Made by a program: the position numbers and the translations under genes
In this document: positions 1-13,567 of the stretch, piece after piece
How positions within the stretch are numbered: the stretch's first letter is position 1
Layout: each line of letters begins with the position of its first letter
Notes under the pieces: model-generated
The model's database searches: none
Seen by the model: only the letters and a program-made list of their open reading frames with translations
What the model was told of the DNA's origin: nothing
Source: Zychaea mexicana
Lineage: Eukaryota > Mucoromycota > Mucoromycetes > Mucorales > Lichtheimiaceae
Reading direction: 5' to 3'
NCBI RefSeq assembly: GCF_025766255.1
Contig: NW_026516719.1
Span: 225,020 to 289,019, forward strand
DNA length: 64,000 nt

Positions 1-616
1 TCACTAAGCCAGTAATACTCTAATGCTATTACCAAGAGCGATGGCCTGACGATCATGCTTTCAGCATCTTTTTCGGTTCTAACCTCTAAATCACCGTCTA
101 AAACACGGTTTGAAAAACCCATTGACCTACCTTCTTGTCTTGTTGTAGAGGGCCCTCACTTCACACATTTCCATCCCTCCCCACCCCCACCCCCTTTTTT
201 TTGCAATCACGAGGCTAGCAAACTTTCAACAACACAGAAACCCTGGAAGCTATAATTATCGCTAATGATGCAGCCATGATAACGGCTCGCCACTGATCAG
301 CATTAGAAAAAAAGGAGTTTAAAATGTACTGTAAATTAAATTATAATTATGAATTTGATTTGGGATGCTTTGACTCTTCACACTATAAATATTGGTAAAA
401 TGTAGAAAGAACGGGAAAGAGAGATGTTATTATAACTAATATAATGAAGGATTGGGTTGTGGAATTGAGCAAAAGATGTACATTATGTATAGAAGGGTTG
501 ATGTTGATATAAAAAAAAAGAGACCAAGGGTGAGAAAAGATAGGGAAAGAAGGAGTGGATGTCAAGTGGATCGTGTTGTTGATGAGAAAGTGAGAAAGCG
601 AGAGGTAAAGAAGAGT
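1..616. other. 3' flank of G-alpha gene, no gene seen
   Basis: This AT-rich stretch lies downstream of the minus-strand G-alpha gene. It contains only short, unrecognisable open frames and several poly-A/T and purine-rich runs (for example near 400-600). It probably holds the 3' untranslated region of the G-alpha gene. I see nothing else in it. Confidence 0.6.
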
Positions 617-1999
617 TTATAAGAGGCCGACATCTCTCAAGTTGTTCTGGATAATAATATCGTTTACAGCTGCCATGACAAATTTAATTTGTTTTGTATC
701 CGTGGCGCATGTAAAATGGGTATAGATTTGTTTTGTGTCGGACTGGTTTAATGAGACAAACCGGTTAAGGATGTACTCGCTTGCATCGTCGTATGTATTA
801 GATCCTACATTTACCAGTATTTGTGAGCTTGTTTTTTCCTGTTATTAATCTGTGTAATTTGTATCTTTTTCTAACCTTTGAAATCGGAAAAGCTTTCAAC
901 AAGCGGGTGTTTCGGTAGTTTTTCTTTGAAGATATCGATCTTATTCAAAAATAGAATGATGGACGTCTTTACGAACCACCGTGAATTACAGATCGAATCG
1001 AATAGTGTCAATGCTTCTTGCATACGGTTCTATTAGAATTCGCTCAGTCAGTATTACACTTACTTACATCAAGGCAGAAAATATTTTGCTTTATGTACAT
1101 ACCACTGTCTCATCTTCAATCAGAACTTGATCATATTCCGAGATGGCCACCAAGAAAATAATAGCGGTGACATTTTCGAAACAATGAATCCATTTTTTAC
1201 GCTCTGATCGTTGACCACCGACATCAAACATTCGATACGTCAGATCACCAATGACAAATGTGGTCTCCGTAATGCCCGTCGTTTTTACACGTGAGCGCAA
1301 GACATCCTGGTCAGTAGGCACATAGTTCGGGTCGCCAATCCGGTCGATCGAATCAAAGTAGCTATAAAAATAGGGTTAGCAACAATTGGGAAACAAGACA
1401 GCAACTTGTTTTTCTAAAAATGAAAAATAAACTTAAACTCACTACTTCGCAGAGTCATTCAATTGATACTCTCGGCTTCGCTCAAAGACTCCCTGCAGAT
1501 TACTATCCTTCCACAATGCACGCACGGCTTGTGTCACCTCAGGTGGCAACGAGTCGCGCTCGATCTGTGCGGGCATTTCCATGATGATCGCAGCATGATG
1601 CTGGTTGTCTCCGTCTGAAAACGAAACGCCCATGTCGTCCATCGCTTCCAGAATGACGCGCATGGACTGTACCGTATTTGAAAAAATAATTTCTTTGAAA
1701 GCCTCACGCTCGTCCAAAGAGTAGCCATCGTCGTGGATCAGCTTCATTTGTTTAAGGATCGTCGACTTGCCTGATTCACCAGCACCTAATAGTACAAGCA
1801 GTAATAGCTGTCAGTCGTTGTTGTTATATACGAGCACATGACATTGCATGTCGTCGCCATCCCAACATATAGCAGTATTACCTAGCAACAGCATCTTGAC
1901 TTCATTGCGAAGATTTAATTTGTCGCGCTTGATTTGGTTTTCAATCTCTTCATTGCGAGCTTTGCCTTCTTGTGTTTCGGCCGACTGACAGCAACCCAT
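617..1999 (-). CDS. Heterotrimeric G-protein alpha subunit (first copy)
   Basis: GTP-binding alpha subunit that couples membrane receptors to cAMP or MAPK pathways at the inner face of the plasma membrane. The start MGCCQS carries Gly2 for N-myristoylation and Cys3/Cys4 for palmitoylation. Exon 1 ends inside the P-loop (KMLLLG at about 1882), and the next exon resumes with GAGESGKST. Later exons give switch I ([10 protein letters not shown]), switch II ([12 protein letters not shown]), the NKID motif in FLNKIDIF (near 940) and TCATDTKQI (near 695), so all G1-G5 boxes are present. The C-terminus reads NNLRDVGLL and then TAA at 617. It lacks the Cys four residues from the end that pertussis toxin modifies in Gi-type subunits. 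At least five introns interrupt the gene. A second, divergent G-alpha gene lies at 35.1-36.7 kb and shares the P-loop intron position. Confidence 0.95.
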
Positions 2000-4107
2000 G
2001 GTTTATTACTTAGTGTATATGCTCGTTGCAAATAGAAGGTAAAACGGTAAAGAAAGGTAAAAGGAGAGGAAAAAAAAGAAAGAATGCAAGAAAGAAAACG
2101 TCAAGGTAGAATAGTGTTCGTCTTTTTTTGGGATAGAGGAGTGATAGAGCAAAAGAAGGGGGGTGAGGGTAGGTTTAAGGGAGGTTTTTTTTTGTGTCGA
2201 ACGCGAAGAGGAGTGAGGATACGATCAAGATTTACTTTTCTCGAGTCTCAAAAAAAAGCTAGAGAGAAGGAACGAATTTTCCCCCGAGACATATACAAAA
2301 AGCATGGTCCTTGCTAAAAGCGACCGTAATTTTGAGACCTCTTTTTGCCATTGTCGTCATATAATCATATTTGCATGTGCCCCTTTATGGCAAAAGAGAA
2401 AGAAAACAAAAGATTGGGGGCGGTGGTGGGCTCCTTGTTATAGCCGGTATTGGTTCTTTAGACGTGGTGTATTCTTGTTGTCTATAAACTGGTTAAACTA
2501 AAACTAATGGCCAGAGAAAAAGAATTGGAAAACGGCGAGTTGTATTGTCTAACAAAAGCCGTTCAACTGGATCAACCCCCTATTTTCTTATTAGATGTAG
2601 TAGCTTTGTCCAACAATGCTCTTGTCCTACTCGCAATTGTTTATTTGAGAAAGGGAGAGAAGACATAATAGTAGGTCTTCAAGATTTGTTACTGCTGCTT
2701 TGCGACTTTAAGGATACCTTGTGGTATATTATTTGACGTTTCGAAAAATTGAACAATACGCATGCTGAATATGTTTTAAAATCGTGACCCACACTATATG
2801 CATGTGATTATAGGGGCGCTACATGTCACATACAAGAAGGCGCACATACACACATTTTTATAACCCTTATTATCACCATTGAACGGTACCGAAGATCAAT
2901 GGTAAGGGCTAGTGTTTTGAAGAAGGGGAAAAGTTAAGAAGGCTGACACTTGATACATACTGTTTAGTTCACCGATATACCACGAGCATCAGCATATAGT
3001 AGTAATATTGACGGTTTCGTGTTAAAAAAAACTCCTCGGGTAAAAGAATATTAGTTTGACGAGTCCAATGTCAATGCCCTGAAAATCAACGATAACAAAG
3101 TGATTAAGATTACGATTCGGAAAACTTGTCATAATGTAATACTATATAGTACGTACAGCCATGGTCATATCATACTACTATTACAGTAATGCTTGCGCGT
3201 CTACTCAATACATGCTGATGCAACATGTGTAAAATCGAAAGTCCTTTACCTTTTTTAATGTTAAACTTTCGGGGTGACTTCATGGGGTTGCCCTTATAAA
3301 CTTCAGTATCATATATCCTTCTGTATCTCTAAAAAACAAATATCAATACGATTGTTACCTGATAAAATGCTGACCATGATGACAATAAGATACATCTCTA
3401 TTCGTTTAGAAAGTCTATTATGAAGTATTTAATGCTTATCTTGGGCTGAGCATCGCTGAGCTTCTGAAGCTTTACACAATAATCGTTCTTACGTTGATAA
3501 TCAGCATAACGTCGTTATACTCATATACGTTGGTACTGTTGTATTTGGACAGACACGTTTTCCCATTTCAACCTCTAAATTCATTAAAAAATCTAACGAG
3601 CAATAGATTTCAAGCTTACTTTAAGTTGTGTCATCAAAACGACGTTTTTTTCGCATTTGGGTCTTCCTTCTCTTGCTGTAATATGACATGTCTTTCATCC
3701 TGTTTTTGTGCCTGTGATGTGCGATTTGAGTAACAAAATTATCTGTGCGTGTGGTGACAAGGTTTTCTCCAGGGATTTTAACACGAGCTACTGCCCTGAA
3801 TCTTGATTGCCTCAAAAGTCTTTGCTGATAAGGATGATAGCTAGCGGCAAAAGTAGAAGTACAAGCATCCAGCACTTTAGATTCACTTGCATCCCTTGCA
3901 GACAGTGCAGTTTTTTTTTGGCTTGAGAAGTAGAAGCAAAAAGAGCTTGGTACATGTCATCCGTTAACTTTAAAATAGCGGAAAATGATTGAAATAAAGA
4001 GTAAACTCGGGCATGAATATACCAAGCTATTTTTTTATTGTGAGTGATACTAGGCTGCTTTACTGGTCGTCTTCTGATACGAAGTATATATTTATACAGT
4101 TAACTTG
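2000..4107. other. Intergenic: G-alpha promoter side and BRO1 3' flank
   Basis: About 2.1 kb between the G-alpha start and the BRO1 stop, both minus-strand. The 2000-2300 part is purine-rich and fits a G-alpha 5' leader or promoter. One minus-strand open frame at 3621-3875 ends in a very basic tail (KRRKTQMRKKRRFDDTT). It has no convincing start or flanking exons and I could not assign it. Otherwise nothing recognisable. Confidence 0.5.
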
Positions 4108-7100
4108 CTAATCCAACAATGATCCACCGCTGTTTTGTTGCTGCCAATATGGGTTTGGTAGTGGCGGTTGTTGTTGATGCTGCTGCTGCTGATGATGATG
4201 ATGTTGTTGTTGCCCTGTTGCGTAGTAAGGTTGCTGTCCGCCGGGTGGCTGCGGTTGAAAGGACTGTTGTAAGGGTGGTGGTTGCGGCTGACCACAAGGG
4301 CTCTGGTTCAGAGGAGCTGGAGGGGCTGTCGCAGTAGCGCTTCCTGAGGCTTGGTATGCATAGGGTTGCTGTGGTGCGCTCCTATAGTAGCTCTCATTAG
4401 GGTTAGGAGGTCTATAGGGTTGCTGCTGTTGCAGCTGCTCCGGCGTTGGATTTGGTGCAGCATACGGGTATTGTTGTTGTGGTTGAGAATATGACATGGG
4501 TGCCGATGGTACATGGTGGTGCTGTTGAGGTGGCTTTGGGGGTAACATTGGGGGCTGCTGTTGTTGATGGGATACATAAGGTGATGGGGTACTATATGGT
4601 TGCGGCTGCTGTTGATATGGTGTAGGCGGTGGTGGCATACTGGGCTGTTGCTGCTGCTGTTGTTGTTGTTGCAGAGGCATTCCTAGAGGGGGTTGTGGAT
4701 ACTGCTGCGATCCAGTAATCGAAGAAGGCTGTCCATAGGGCGAGTATGCGGTTGCAAACGTTGGTGGAGCATTAGAAGTTGTTGTTGACCCAGTTGAGCT
4801 GTTTAGTGACATAAATCGTGCTTGATTCGTCAAATTCGCCATACCGTCCGTGGAATCGACAGGCTGCATACTCGGCGCAGATGGATTGTAGCTCTCGATT
4901 TTTTGTTTCAACATTTCCTGCTCTCGCACACTTCGTTCAGTGTCTAGCTTTTCCGCGAGTTGCTTCCGCTCTTGGTCCCGTTCTTGCACAAACCGTTTCA
5001 CATTTTGACAAAGTGAGTCAATTACGTCCGATGCATTTGAGTAAAACTGAATGCCTTTACTGTTATTGAAAGTGAGTTATACATGAATCTACTAACAATC
5101 TTCAGGCATTTCAACTAAAAAGAGATAAAGTTACTTACTTGAGATCCTCGCGGACCTCGAAATACTGCGTTCTGGCGTTGTTAAAACGGGTAATAACCGT
5201 CTGTCGTCGTTGATCAACTTGGCCATAGCGCTTTTGTAACTTTTCGGCATCTTTATCCTCCACCAGTGCTTTAAACGCGTCCGCGAGCTCGCGGATTGCT
5301 TGTTTCTGCTGTTGGATAGTTGCAGATATTCTTTGCTGATGTGGATTGTATTTCTCTAATTCTGCTGTAAATATTTGCTGCTCAACGTTCGACGTCTTTT
5401 TGTTCAGAATTAGAACATTTGAAATATCATCATCCATGGACTGTATCAAGGAAGAACATATACGTATTTAGCGTCTTATTTAGCACCTGTACACCCAATA
5501 TTAGATCTTTAGTAATTTACCCTTTGTCGCAAATCCTGGAAAGTTTCCTTTCGTTCGCTTTCAATGTTGCGCAGTTTTTCGAGAGCGGATTCGACACTGT
5601 TCAGTTTCGACTTCATATTACTGTTGCTGTTACCACTACCATTGTCAGGGGTCATGTCCAAATCAAGCAAGCTCTGTGTGTCTGCATTCTGGGAACCCTG
5701 GTCCAGAACAGCAGACGCAGTTTCCGTAAATGCCCTTTCCAAATCTGAGCTCTTGCTCCCCTTCTTCAGGATATCGATGTCCTTGGAAACCTTGTCAAGA
5801 CGTTGTACGATCTCACTGTCCGAAATGTTTGCTTGTTCAAGTGTCTGGCGATGATTCTTGATATCGCGTCGAAAATCCCCTGCAATTTGGGAAGAAGGCT
5901 GCTGTGTCCACAATTCACCATACTTAACCTACAATGAATATAAAGGAGGAGAAGAGAAGTGCAGAGGGGAGGTGGAAAGAAGGAGGGATTTGAGCATACG
6001 AAACAGAAGAATTACCCAAGATTATGTGATAAGGTTGTGTTACCCGCATCTTTTCGCATTCGTGCATCTCCTGGTCGAGACTAAGAGTTGCCTCATCCAG
6101 CTTTTGCGTCGCGTGTCGCTTAAATCCTTCCAACGTCTGGATTATCTCCCGAATAGACGTGCGATCTGCCGATTCTTCTATCGCAATATCCTCAGCCCAT
6201 TGCCGAACCTCCTTGGACGGCGTCATCAACTCATCCAGCGACTGGTCTTCCTGTTTCCTGAACTTTTCCAGGGAGGCTGGAAGATTCATGTATTCCAATG
6301 ACGTCTTGAGTTCCGCTTCAGCCAGTTCACATCGCTCGGATTCTGTACGCAACAACTTGGCCTTTTCTTCCGAGTACAAGGATGCGCTTTCGTGGACGCT
6401 CAGAGGGACTAAAGATGCAAAGATATCAGGCCCAATCACTTTACCAATATCGTTCTGGCCGTAAAGTTCCGACATTGGGATTGGCTTGACCGCTTTCAAC
6501 CGATCGCTGGGAGTCAGGATGGATTCTTGGGGCACGTTGTCGTGATAGATCATGTCGTTATCACGCGTGGCTGACGTGCACTTTTCCTTGGACGTCGCTG
6601 CGAGCGATTTGGCGAGTTCCTGAAGGACTGAACCGCCGTCGGCAGAAATGGTGCCATTGGCATGGTTGCTGGATTGGATTTGATGGATGAGGTTTGTTGC
6701 TAGCTTGCCACTGGCTTCCTTAGCGGCAGATTCTGACACTTGTAACCGTGCAACCTGCTCACCAAACTGCTTTTCAGACTCGCAAAAAGCAGCCTTGTGT
6801 TGCTGTGTGAGTGCTTGATAGTATTTGTGCTTGACCTGACATAGAGTGATCCAAGCCTTTTCGATACCAACACCGCGACCCACTGCATCTTGCATCGCAT
6901 CGATCAAGTTGCCGTACACCCATACGGCATGACTAGCTAGCTTGGCTACCAATCCATCTCGTTTTTTTTCGCGTATGCTGCTTTCCAAAAAACATTCGTG
7001 AGCCTGTGCCAACATCAGTTCTGACAACATCTTGACGGTTTCGCGGCTCAGATCTTGTGACGGTGCGTGCAAGAAATTGTCATTGATGTACTGGAAAACG

Positions 7101-7648
7101 CCAGCGGCAGCTTGGAAGTAATTGAAGGTCTTTTTCCGGCCATCCGCTTCCGCACGGTTTTGTGCCGCTGCAATAGAAGACAGTGTTGCCCCGATATTGA
7201 ATAGGATGCTTGCTTTCTCGTATGCCAGCGAGTATTGTGCTATCGCTCGGCCGTCAAAAGCGTCGTACCTAGCAATCAAGAGAAAAGAGTCGTTGAGCGC
7301 CTTAAACGAAAGCTGCAAAGGACAACCGCTTCTCTTTCTTTTTCTCCCGTCCGTATTAACTTCTTACCAGTTGAAGAGAACTTTGACATTGCGTTCATCG
7401 ACAGGAAATCGTAGGTCTAAAAGCTCCAACTGACCGAAATACCGGTAAAGTAAATCTCTTCCCGTGAGATCCTTGCCTGCACCACGCGTGTCTTGGCGAA
7501 GACGGTTGAGCGTATAAGCTTCTTCGCTATACTTTTCAGGATCTTCTTGGTAAACGTGAGCGATATAAGACTTTAACGGGAAGGTCCAATCGACGTCAGT
7601 GGTGCGTTTAAATGGTACGCTTAGAAAAGGTATTTGTGATTGCGACAT
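4108..7648 (-). CDS. BRO1: BRO1/Alix-family ESCRT-associated protein
   Basis: Endosomal adaptor that binds the ESCRT-III subunit Snf7 through its BRO1 domain and supports cargo deubiquitination during multivesicular-body sorting. The start MSQSQIPFLSVPFKRTTDVDW leads into LNRLRQDTRGAGKDLTGRDL and YFGQLELLDLRFPVDE, typical of fungal BRO1 rather than Rim20/PalA. An intron splits the conserved WYDAF (near 7270-7368). The next long exon carries the rest of the BRO1 domain (ASILFNIGATLSSIAA, WITLCQVKHKYYQAL). The middle exons (about 5135-6100) are coiled-coil-like and match the V domain. The last exon (4108-5001) is a roughly 240-residue Pro/Gln/Tyr-rich tail like the C-terminus of Alix. Total about 1,050 residues. 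The first ATG is only 160 bp from the divergent helicase start. Confidence 0.93.
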
Positions 7649-7807
7649 TATGTGGTTTCTTGGGGGGTATAGAAGCGCTTGGCATAAACTTTGGGCGAAG
7701 CCCGTTCGTTTTTTTCCGATGAGGGAAGCTTTCCCAAATTGGGACAACGACGATCCCAAAAGAGCAGTAGGCTCCTCACTATGCACTAGTTTTTTTATAT
7801 CCCTACC

Positions 7808-10800
7808 ATGAGTCGAAGGCGACGCCAGGAACACATTCCAGAAGAACGTTATGACATTGATGGAACACTGATAAAAAATGAAGCCGCGTTTAAAGCAAAA
7901 TCTTGGAATCTAAGTAACATTGTACGCTATACTTTTAAAAGAATAAACAGAGGGATCTATCTGATCGGCTTATGTAAAGAACAGAATCAGCTAATAACGA
8001 AACTTGCAGTTACGCGATCCTGTAGCTAGATCGCGTGCGATTAAAGAGGCTCAAGAATATATCAAAGCTAATCGTGGCAAGCTGGAGCTTGAAAAAAGAA
8101 CTTGGAGCGAAGAAACAGACGAAATATTCTTTTCTCGAAAACGAAAAGGACTGGCTGCTTGGATGATGCCTCGAGGATCGCCCATCTATTTTGAGTTTGA
8201 AGGTAATAAATCTTACAACTGATAGTGAATGAAAATGAAAGAAACATATAATAACACTTTGAGTATAGCGTTTTATCTTAAACTGAAGGAAAGTCTACAG
8301 GCGGACAATCCATCTTCTCTATCGTCGTCGTCAAAGAAGTATGAAATGCTGCGACGTGAGGGCGAATTGCTTCGACATGCTTTGATCTTGTTCCAGGATT
8401 TTCAAAGAAAAAAGACGGCCCAATTGAAAGAAAAACTTGCAGCCTATAAAGCCGAGCTGCCAATCACTGCATACTCCAATGCCATACTGCGCACACTAGC
8501 AGAACATCGAGTCTTGCTAGTTGCAGGCGATACCGGATGTGGTGAATACTTTATTCTATCGTGAATTCAACGTGGTAGCTCGATGCTAATAACTGGCTGC
8601 CATAGGTAAAAGTACCCAAGTGCCTCAAATCCTAATGCAAGCAGGATATCACAAAATTGCATGCACACAACCACGAAGAATTGCATGCTCGTCACTAGCA
8701 AGACGTGTCAGTTACGAAACATTAAACGAATTTGGATCACAAATTGCCTACCAGGTGCGATTTGAAGGCACACAGACGAAACGCACGCGAATCTTGTTTT
8801 TGACAGAAGGTCTACTGCTACGACAATATGCAATGGATCCCTTACTATCCATGTACGATGTGATTATTGTCGACGAAGTGCACGAACGACACATGATGGG
8901 CGACTTTCTGCTTGCTTTGTTAAAACGATTATTGGCCGTACGACAAGACTTGCACGTCGTACTTATGAGTGCTACCATCAACGCTGAGCTTTTTGCTCAG
9001 TATTTCGACGCACCAACACTCAACGTACCCGGTCGCATGTACACAGTCAAGACACATTATTGGAAAGAAGGACAAGATGACAAAAACTTGGTTAACGATG
9101 CCGCATATCATCGACGACAAACAGCCACTGTTAAAGAATCTGTTCCAAGTCGGTCTGAGCGAATCGATGCTGGGCCGTATTTGAAAGTACTAGAATATAT
9201 TGATCAGTCTGTCCCTGTCGCCGAGCGCGGTGATTTATTGATCTTTATGTCTGGAATCAACGAAATATCTACATTGGCAGACGAGCTCAAACAATATGGT
9301 GAACACAGTAAAAATTGGATTATCTTGATGCTGCATTCAACGCTGGCGGTGGATGAGCAGGATAAGGTATTTGATACCCCACCGGAAGGTGTTCGCAAGT
9401 GCATCATCAGCTCCAATATCGCCGAGACCAGTTTGACAATTGATGGGATCCGCTTCGTGATTGATTCTGGCAAGGTCAAGGAACTAAGCCATGATGCAAA
9501 TTCGAATATGAGCAAACTGTCCGAGTTTTGGATATCAAAGGCAAGCGCTACACAGCGGGCTGGACGCAGTGGTCGGACGGGACCAGGCGAGTGCTTTCGT
9601 TTGTACTCGCAAAACGAGTTTGAACATTTCAACGACTTTGCTGTGCCGGAAATTCAACGTGCTCCCCTGGAACCGCTGTTGTTGCAGATTAAAGCCTTTG
9701 AACTGGGCGATCCACGAGTATTTGATTATGTTGAGGTGTGTGCTTGTATTTTATTTACTAGAATTGACGATCACATGAAGAATTAACAAAACTTGATACA
9801 CTAACCATAAAACAGGCCCCATCTATCGACGCTGTTAATGCATCCATGAATTTTCTCCAAAATTTGGGTGCTGTAGATAGCACTGAGAGAATTTTGGGGT
9901 TAGGAACTGTGCTAGCAAACCTTCCAGTGGACGCTATCATTGGCAAGATGCTGTTAATGGCAACGGTAATATCACAATAATCGGAGCACGTTATATACTT
10001 GTGGTACTCATTTTTGACTTTTCCAAAGGTCTTTAACCTCGTAGATCCAATTATTACTATCGCGGCTAGCATGAGCGTACAATCTCCCTTTACACGTTTA
10101 TCACCTGACGTCCACTCCGATATACTTCGGGTGAGAGCAGTACTATACCAGTCCACTAGTTAGCATGTCATTGACGAAGATGATTACATATTACGCTTGC
10201 AGAATCGAAGAAAACTAGATTCGGAACACGGAGACCCGATTACACTGGTGAATCTTTGGCAACAGTGGCTCAATGCTAAAAGTGACCGTAAGGTAATAGC
10301 TCTTTCTTTTGCGAGAAATGTTTCTATCTCAATATACTGATATTATATATATAAAAGACATCTTCAAGAAACTGGTGTCGAAGACATGGCATTGAAGAGC
10401 ATCGCTTGTATGAGGTATAACCTTTAGTCTTCACCGAGAGTATGAATATTAAAGCATTAAATTTGATTTGCTTCACGATAGATTGCAAAAATGAGGCGCC
10501 AGTTCGAGAAGGTCTTGAACGATTTTCAGCCTGGTCTTCTGCAGCATCTTAAAGAGCAAGAGAATTCTGAAGAAGAAGTAACGACTGTTCTACTTAAAAA
10601 TTATATTACGCTTATACATCAACTGGAAAAATTAACTTAATGCTGTTATTAGAGAGAGCAACGATCTAGAAAACGCGATCAGCTGAAACGAGAGAAATAC
10701 GAAGAACGATCAAGCAAACGTCGACGCATACTTACAATGGAATATGAAGAACAAGAAGATTGGCAAGGTGAGTAGTCTTTTTCTTTTGCATTGAAACCTG

Positions 10801-12388
10801 TAATCAATTGCTAACGAAGCACAACTAATAGCGGAGGGACACAATACCTCGGATATACGAGACCTGGAATTTACGATGGCAAATAATGTTAAAAATCTGA
10901 TGTCAAGAGCGGCCACGCTGAGCAAACGTGATATTAATTTGATTAAGCTCATAATCTGCTCGGCATTATATCCTCAACTTGCAATTGGCGACGAGCACAA
11001 CCCTTACCGCAAAAGCAATGAAATTGTCTTTCATACGCCAGGTAATATCTGCTAAAGGAAAGCACACGAATGATGGACGAAATCCTAACTCGTATAGCTT
11101 TTCAACAGTCAAGAAGTTTATATCAATCCATCCAACTAGTGTAATTTCCGCACACCCAGACTGGGTACAGGGAATTGGTGACAATGTACGAAAAGGTTAG
11201 TTCGCCATCTTTTTTGAAGCCGTTTTCATATTTTCCTCGTGCTCATTATTATGACAACTCTTTTTATATAGATGATCTTGCTGTGGAGCAATCAATGCAG
11301 CACCAACTCCTATGTTACTTACAGTTGTTGGAAACCAATAAGCCGTATCTACTGGGTTTAACCAGAGTTCCTGGTATTCATACTCTTCTTTTATTTTCAA
11401 AAACAAGTATGTATTTTATATATTGTTTGAAAAAGGTGATCAGTAGACGACATATACATCATATACTTACAATGTTTAAAAAAACTAGTCGACACAAACG
11501 CAGACTGCAGCGTGCTTGTATTTGACACATACTACATGGCCAAATTTAGGACAACTGCTGTGGCCGAACATGTGCTTTATTTAGCGTACAAACTACGAGA
11601 AACGTGGCTCTACTTATTGAACCGACGAATCAGTCGTGGTTTGGGGGAGGTACTAATATTATTGATAGTAGTTATATATTATAAGTACATATGACATTAA
11701 CACTAAATAACCGCCTCATACTTAGCAAGTACCTGAAAGCGATATTGAGGAGATTATTATCACCCCATCAGCCCGTGAAGATATGCCAAAGACCATTAAA
11801 AAGATCATAGTGGAGCAAGAGAAATCAAAATGCAAGGGAAAAAGCAAAGTCGATATGTGGACACCGGCAGTAGAGTCTGCGTTTCAAGCACAAGTGGATT
11901 CACTGGCAGATCAACTAGCAATTGCCATGGAAACAGCCATATCGGCTGATTTTAGAGTAGCTAAACCTTCTGAACTCATTAACATGGTAAGATCCACTAT
12001 CACCTTTCGCATAAGCAAATCCAATCTGACATGCTCCGTGTATATGTGTAGTATCCAAAGTATACAAAGCCGACTGAAAAGACCGAGTCCAACTTACCAA
12101 GGGCATGGAATTCACGGGATGGTAAGTGTACCCAGATAAAAGGGACTCTTTTCTTATCACTGACATTTGGTTTCTGTTATAGTTATCCGTGAAGGCATAC
12201 GTATCACGCCAAATCTATACTATAACACTCTGGATGCACCTTCATGCGCCTCCAGCGTTCCAGTAGAAGAAGAGGCTATTCCAGCAAATATCAAAATGTA
12301 TTGGCACTGCCCTCACTGCGATTCGACCTTTTCTTTTACCCATAATGATATACTCAATCATCTTCCAAATTGTCATAGCCCATCCTAG
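7808..12388 (+). CDS. DHX34: DEAH-box RNA helicase, DHX34-like
   Basis: ATP-dependent RNA helicase resembling metazoan DHX34, a nonsense-mediated decay factor. Motif I (GDTGCGKST) is split by the intron at 8542-8605. Then come TQPRRIAC (Ia), DEVHERH (II; the final H fits DEAH-type helicases), MSATIN (III), SSNIAETSLTIDGIRFVIDSG (V) and QRAGRSGRTGPGECFRLY (VI). Downstream exons give DPIITIAASMSVQSPFTR (winged-helix/ratchet part), RNWCRRHGIEEHRLYE, and an OB-fold section with ALYPQLAI and SIHPTSV. The end, YWHCPHC...HLPNCHSPS, is a zinc-finger-like tail also found in DHX34. About 17 exons by my reading: 7808-7921, 8010-8202, 8269-8541, 8606-9735, 9816-9965, 10029-10130, 10203-10292, 10358-10414, 10482-10577, then others to the stop. 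Roughly 1,000 residues. The NMD role in this fungus is inferred. Confidence 0.92.
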
Positions 12389-12603
12389 TTCAGCAACACA
12401 CTCTCTCCAACTCTCGACTCCTACTACTACATGTGTCTAAAACTTACAGCATCTATACATCATATTAGACAGAAGTATAATCATAAGAACGGTATCGAAT
12501 CTTTTGGCAATCTTTAATTTGCATATGCTAATATCAGAAAAGAAAAGATGTAGAAAGAATTTCGACCTGTACAATGCATATCAGGTATATGTACAACTCT
12601 TGT

Positions 12604-13567
12604 TTAACACACTGTATTGTCGGATTTTGCGTTCAAGATCAGGGCAACAATCAGACCGTAAAGACCTAAAACTTCGGCGAAAATCAGAATAAGCACCATG
12701 GCAACGAATAATCGAGTTTCACGCGCATATCCACGAACACACTATATATCAAATTTGTTGGTTAATCCGGTTGTCATATATCTTTCTTTTTGTCTCCTTG
12801 ACTGTAAAAAGAAAATTAGACATACATAGTCGCCGACAATGCCAATGGCATATCCGGCAGCTAGACCGCCAACGCCGACAGCTAGTCCTGCACCAAGTGC
12901 AACAAATCCGCTAAAATAACAGTAGACATGAGATGCTCTGTTCGCATTCCCATTAAGAAAGAAGCTACTAAGGTCGTGACTTACGAGAACAAAGAGTAGC
13001 CGGAGGTTGGTGACACTAAGATGGATATAAAAATGAAGTGTTAAAGAACGACCGACAACGGCTTCCATGACAACGCATGTAAAACAAAAGGGAGCTTGAA
13101 CTTACTCTGACCGACAAGCAAGACAGCCACGACGAGACCGTAAACAGCAATAATACCACTCATGACAACAGGAATCAAAGACTATAGATACCGTAATGTT
13201 TAATACAGGATATCCATAAATATTACTGCGTTCTGCCGAAGAAAAAGTATACCTTCATGACGAGTTCAGGACGGAAGGGGCCGATACCAGCAATACCAAT
13301 GCCAGCTCTCGATGTACCGTATGCAGCTCCTAATGCTACAGTTTGTTAAACCAATTAGCCAAGAATGTTTAAATTGTCAAGTTAATTCGTAAGTGAAGGA
13401 TAAAAACGTACAGCTGAATGCCATCTATAATAACGCGCGTCAGTTAAATTGGTTAGCATGTAATCCACCAAGAAAACAGTTCTTCATGAGTTGCTACGTA
13501 CAGCGGAAAAGACGCCGGCAAAGCCGAAAAATGGTGCGTAGGTTGGACAGTATACGGCTGGATCCAT
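12604..13567 (-). CDS. V-type H+-ATPase proteolipid subunit (c or c')
   Basis: Four-helix proteolipid of the V0 rotor that carries protons across vacuolar and endosomal membranes. It reads [22 protein letters not shown], then [58 protein letters not shown] and [18 protein letters not shown], ending in Cys. The proton-carrying Glu lies in IFAEVLG. The linker SPTSGY and the GIGPFRPEL segment resemble yeast Vma11 (c'), while [22 protein letters not shown] and the terminal Cys resemble Vma3 (c), so I leave the paralogue open. At least five small introns split the coding sequence of about 165 residues. The frame stays open upstream to 13789 with another ATG. I chose 13567 because it matches the family's usual start. 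Confidence 0.9.

Noticed and set aside
4092..4337. Overlapping open frames in other frames and strand at the BRO1 tail
   Set aside because: They arise from the CAG/CAA-rich repeats of the Pro/Gln-rich BRO1 C-terminus; the BRO1 frame explains the region.
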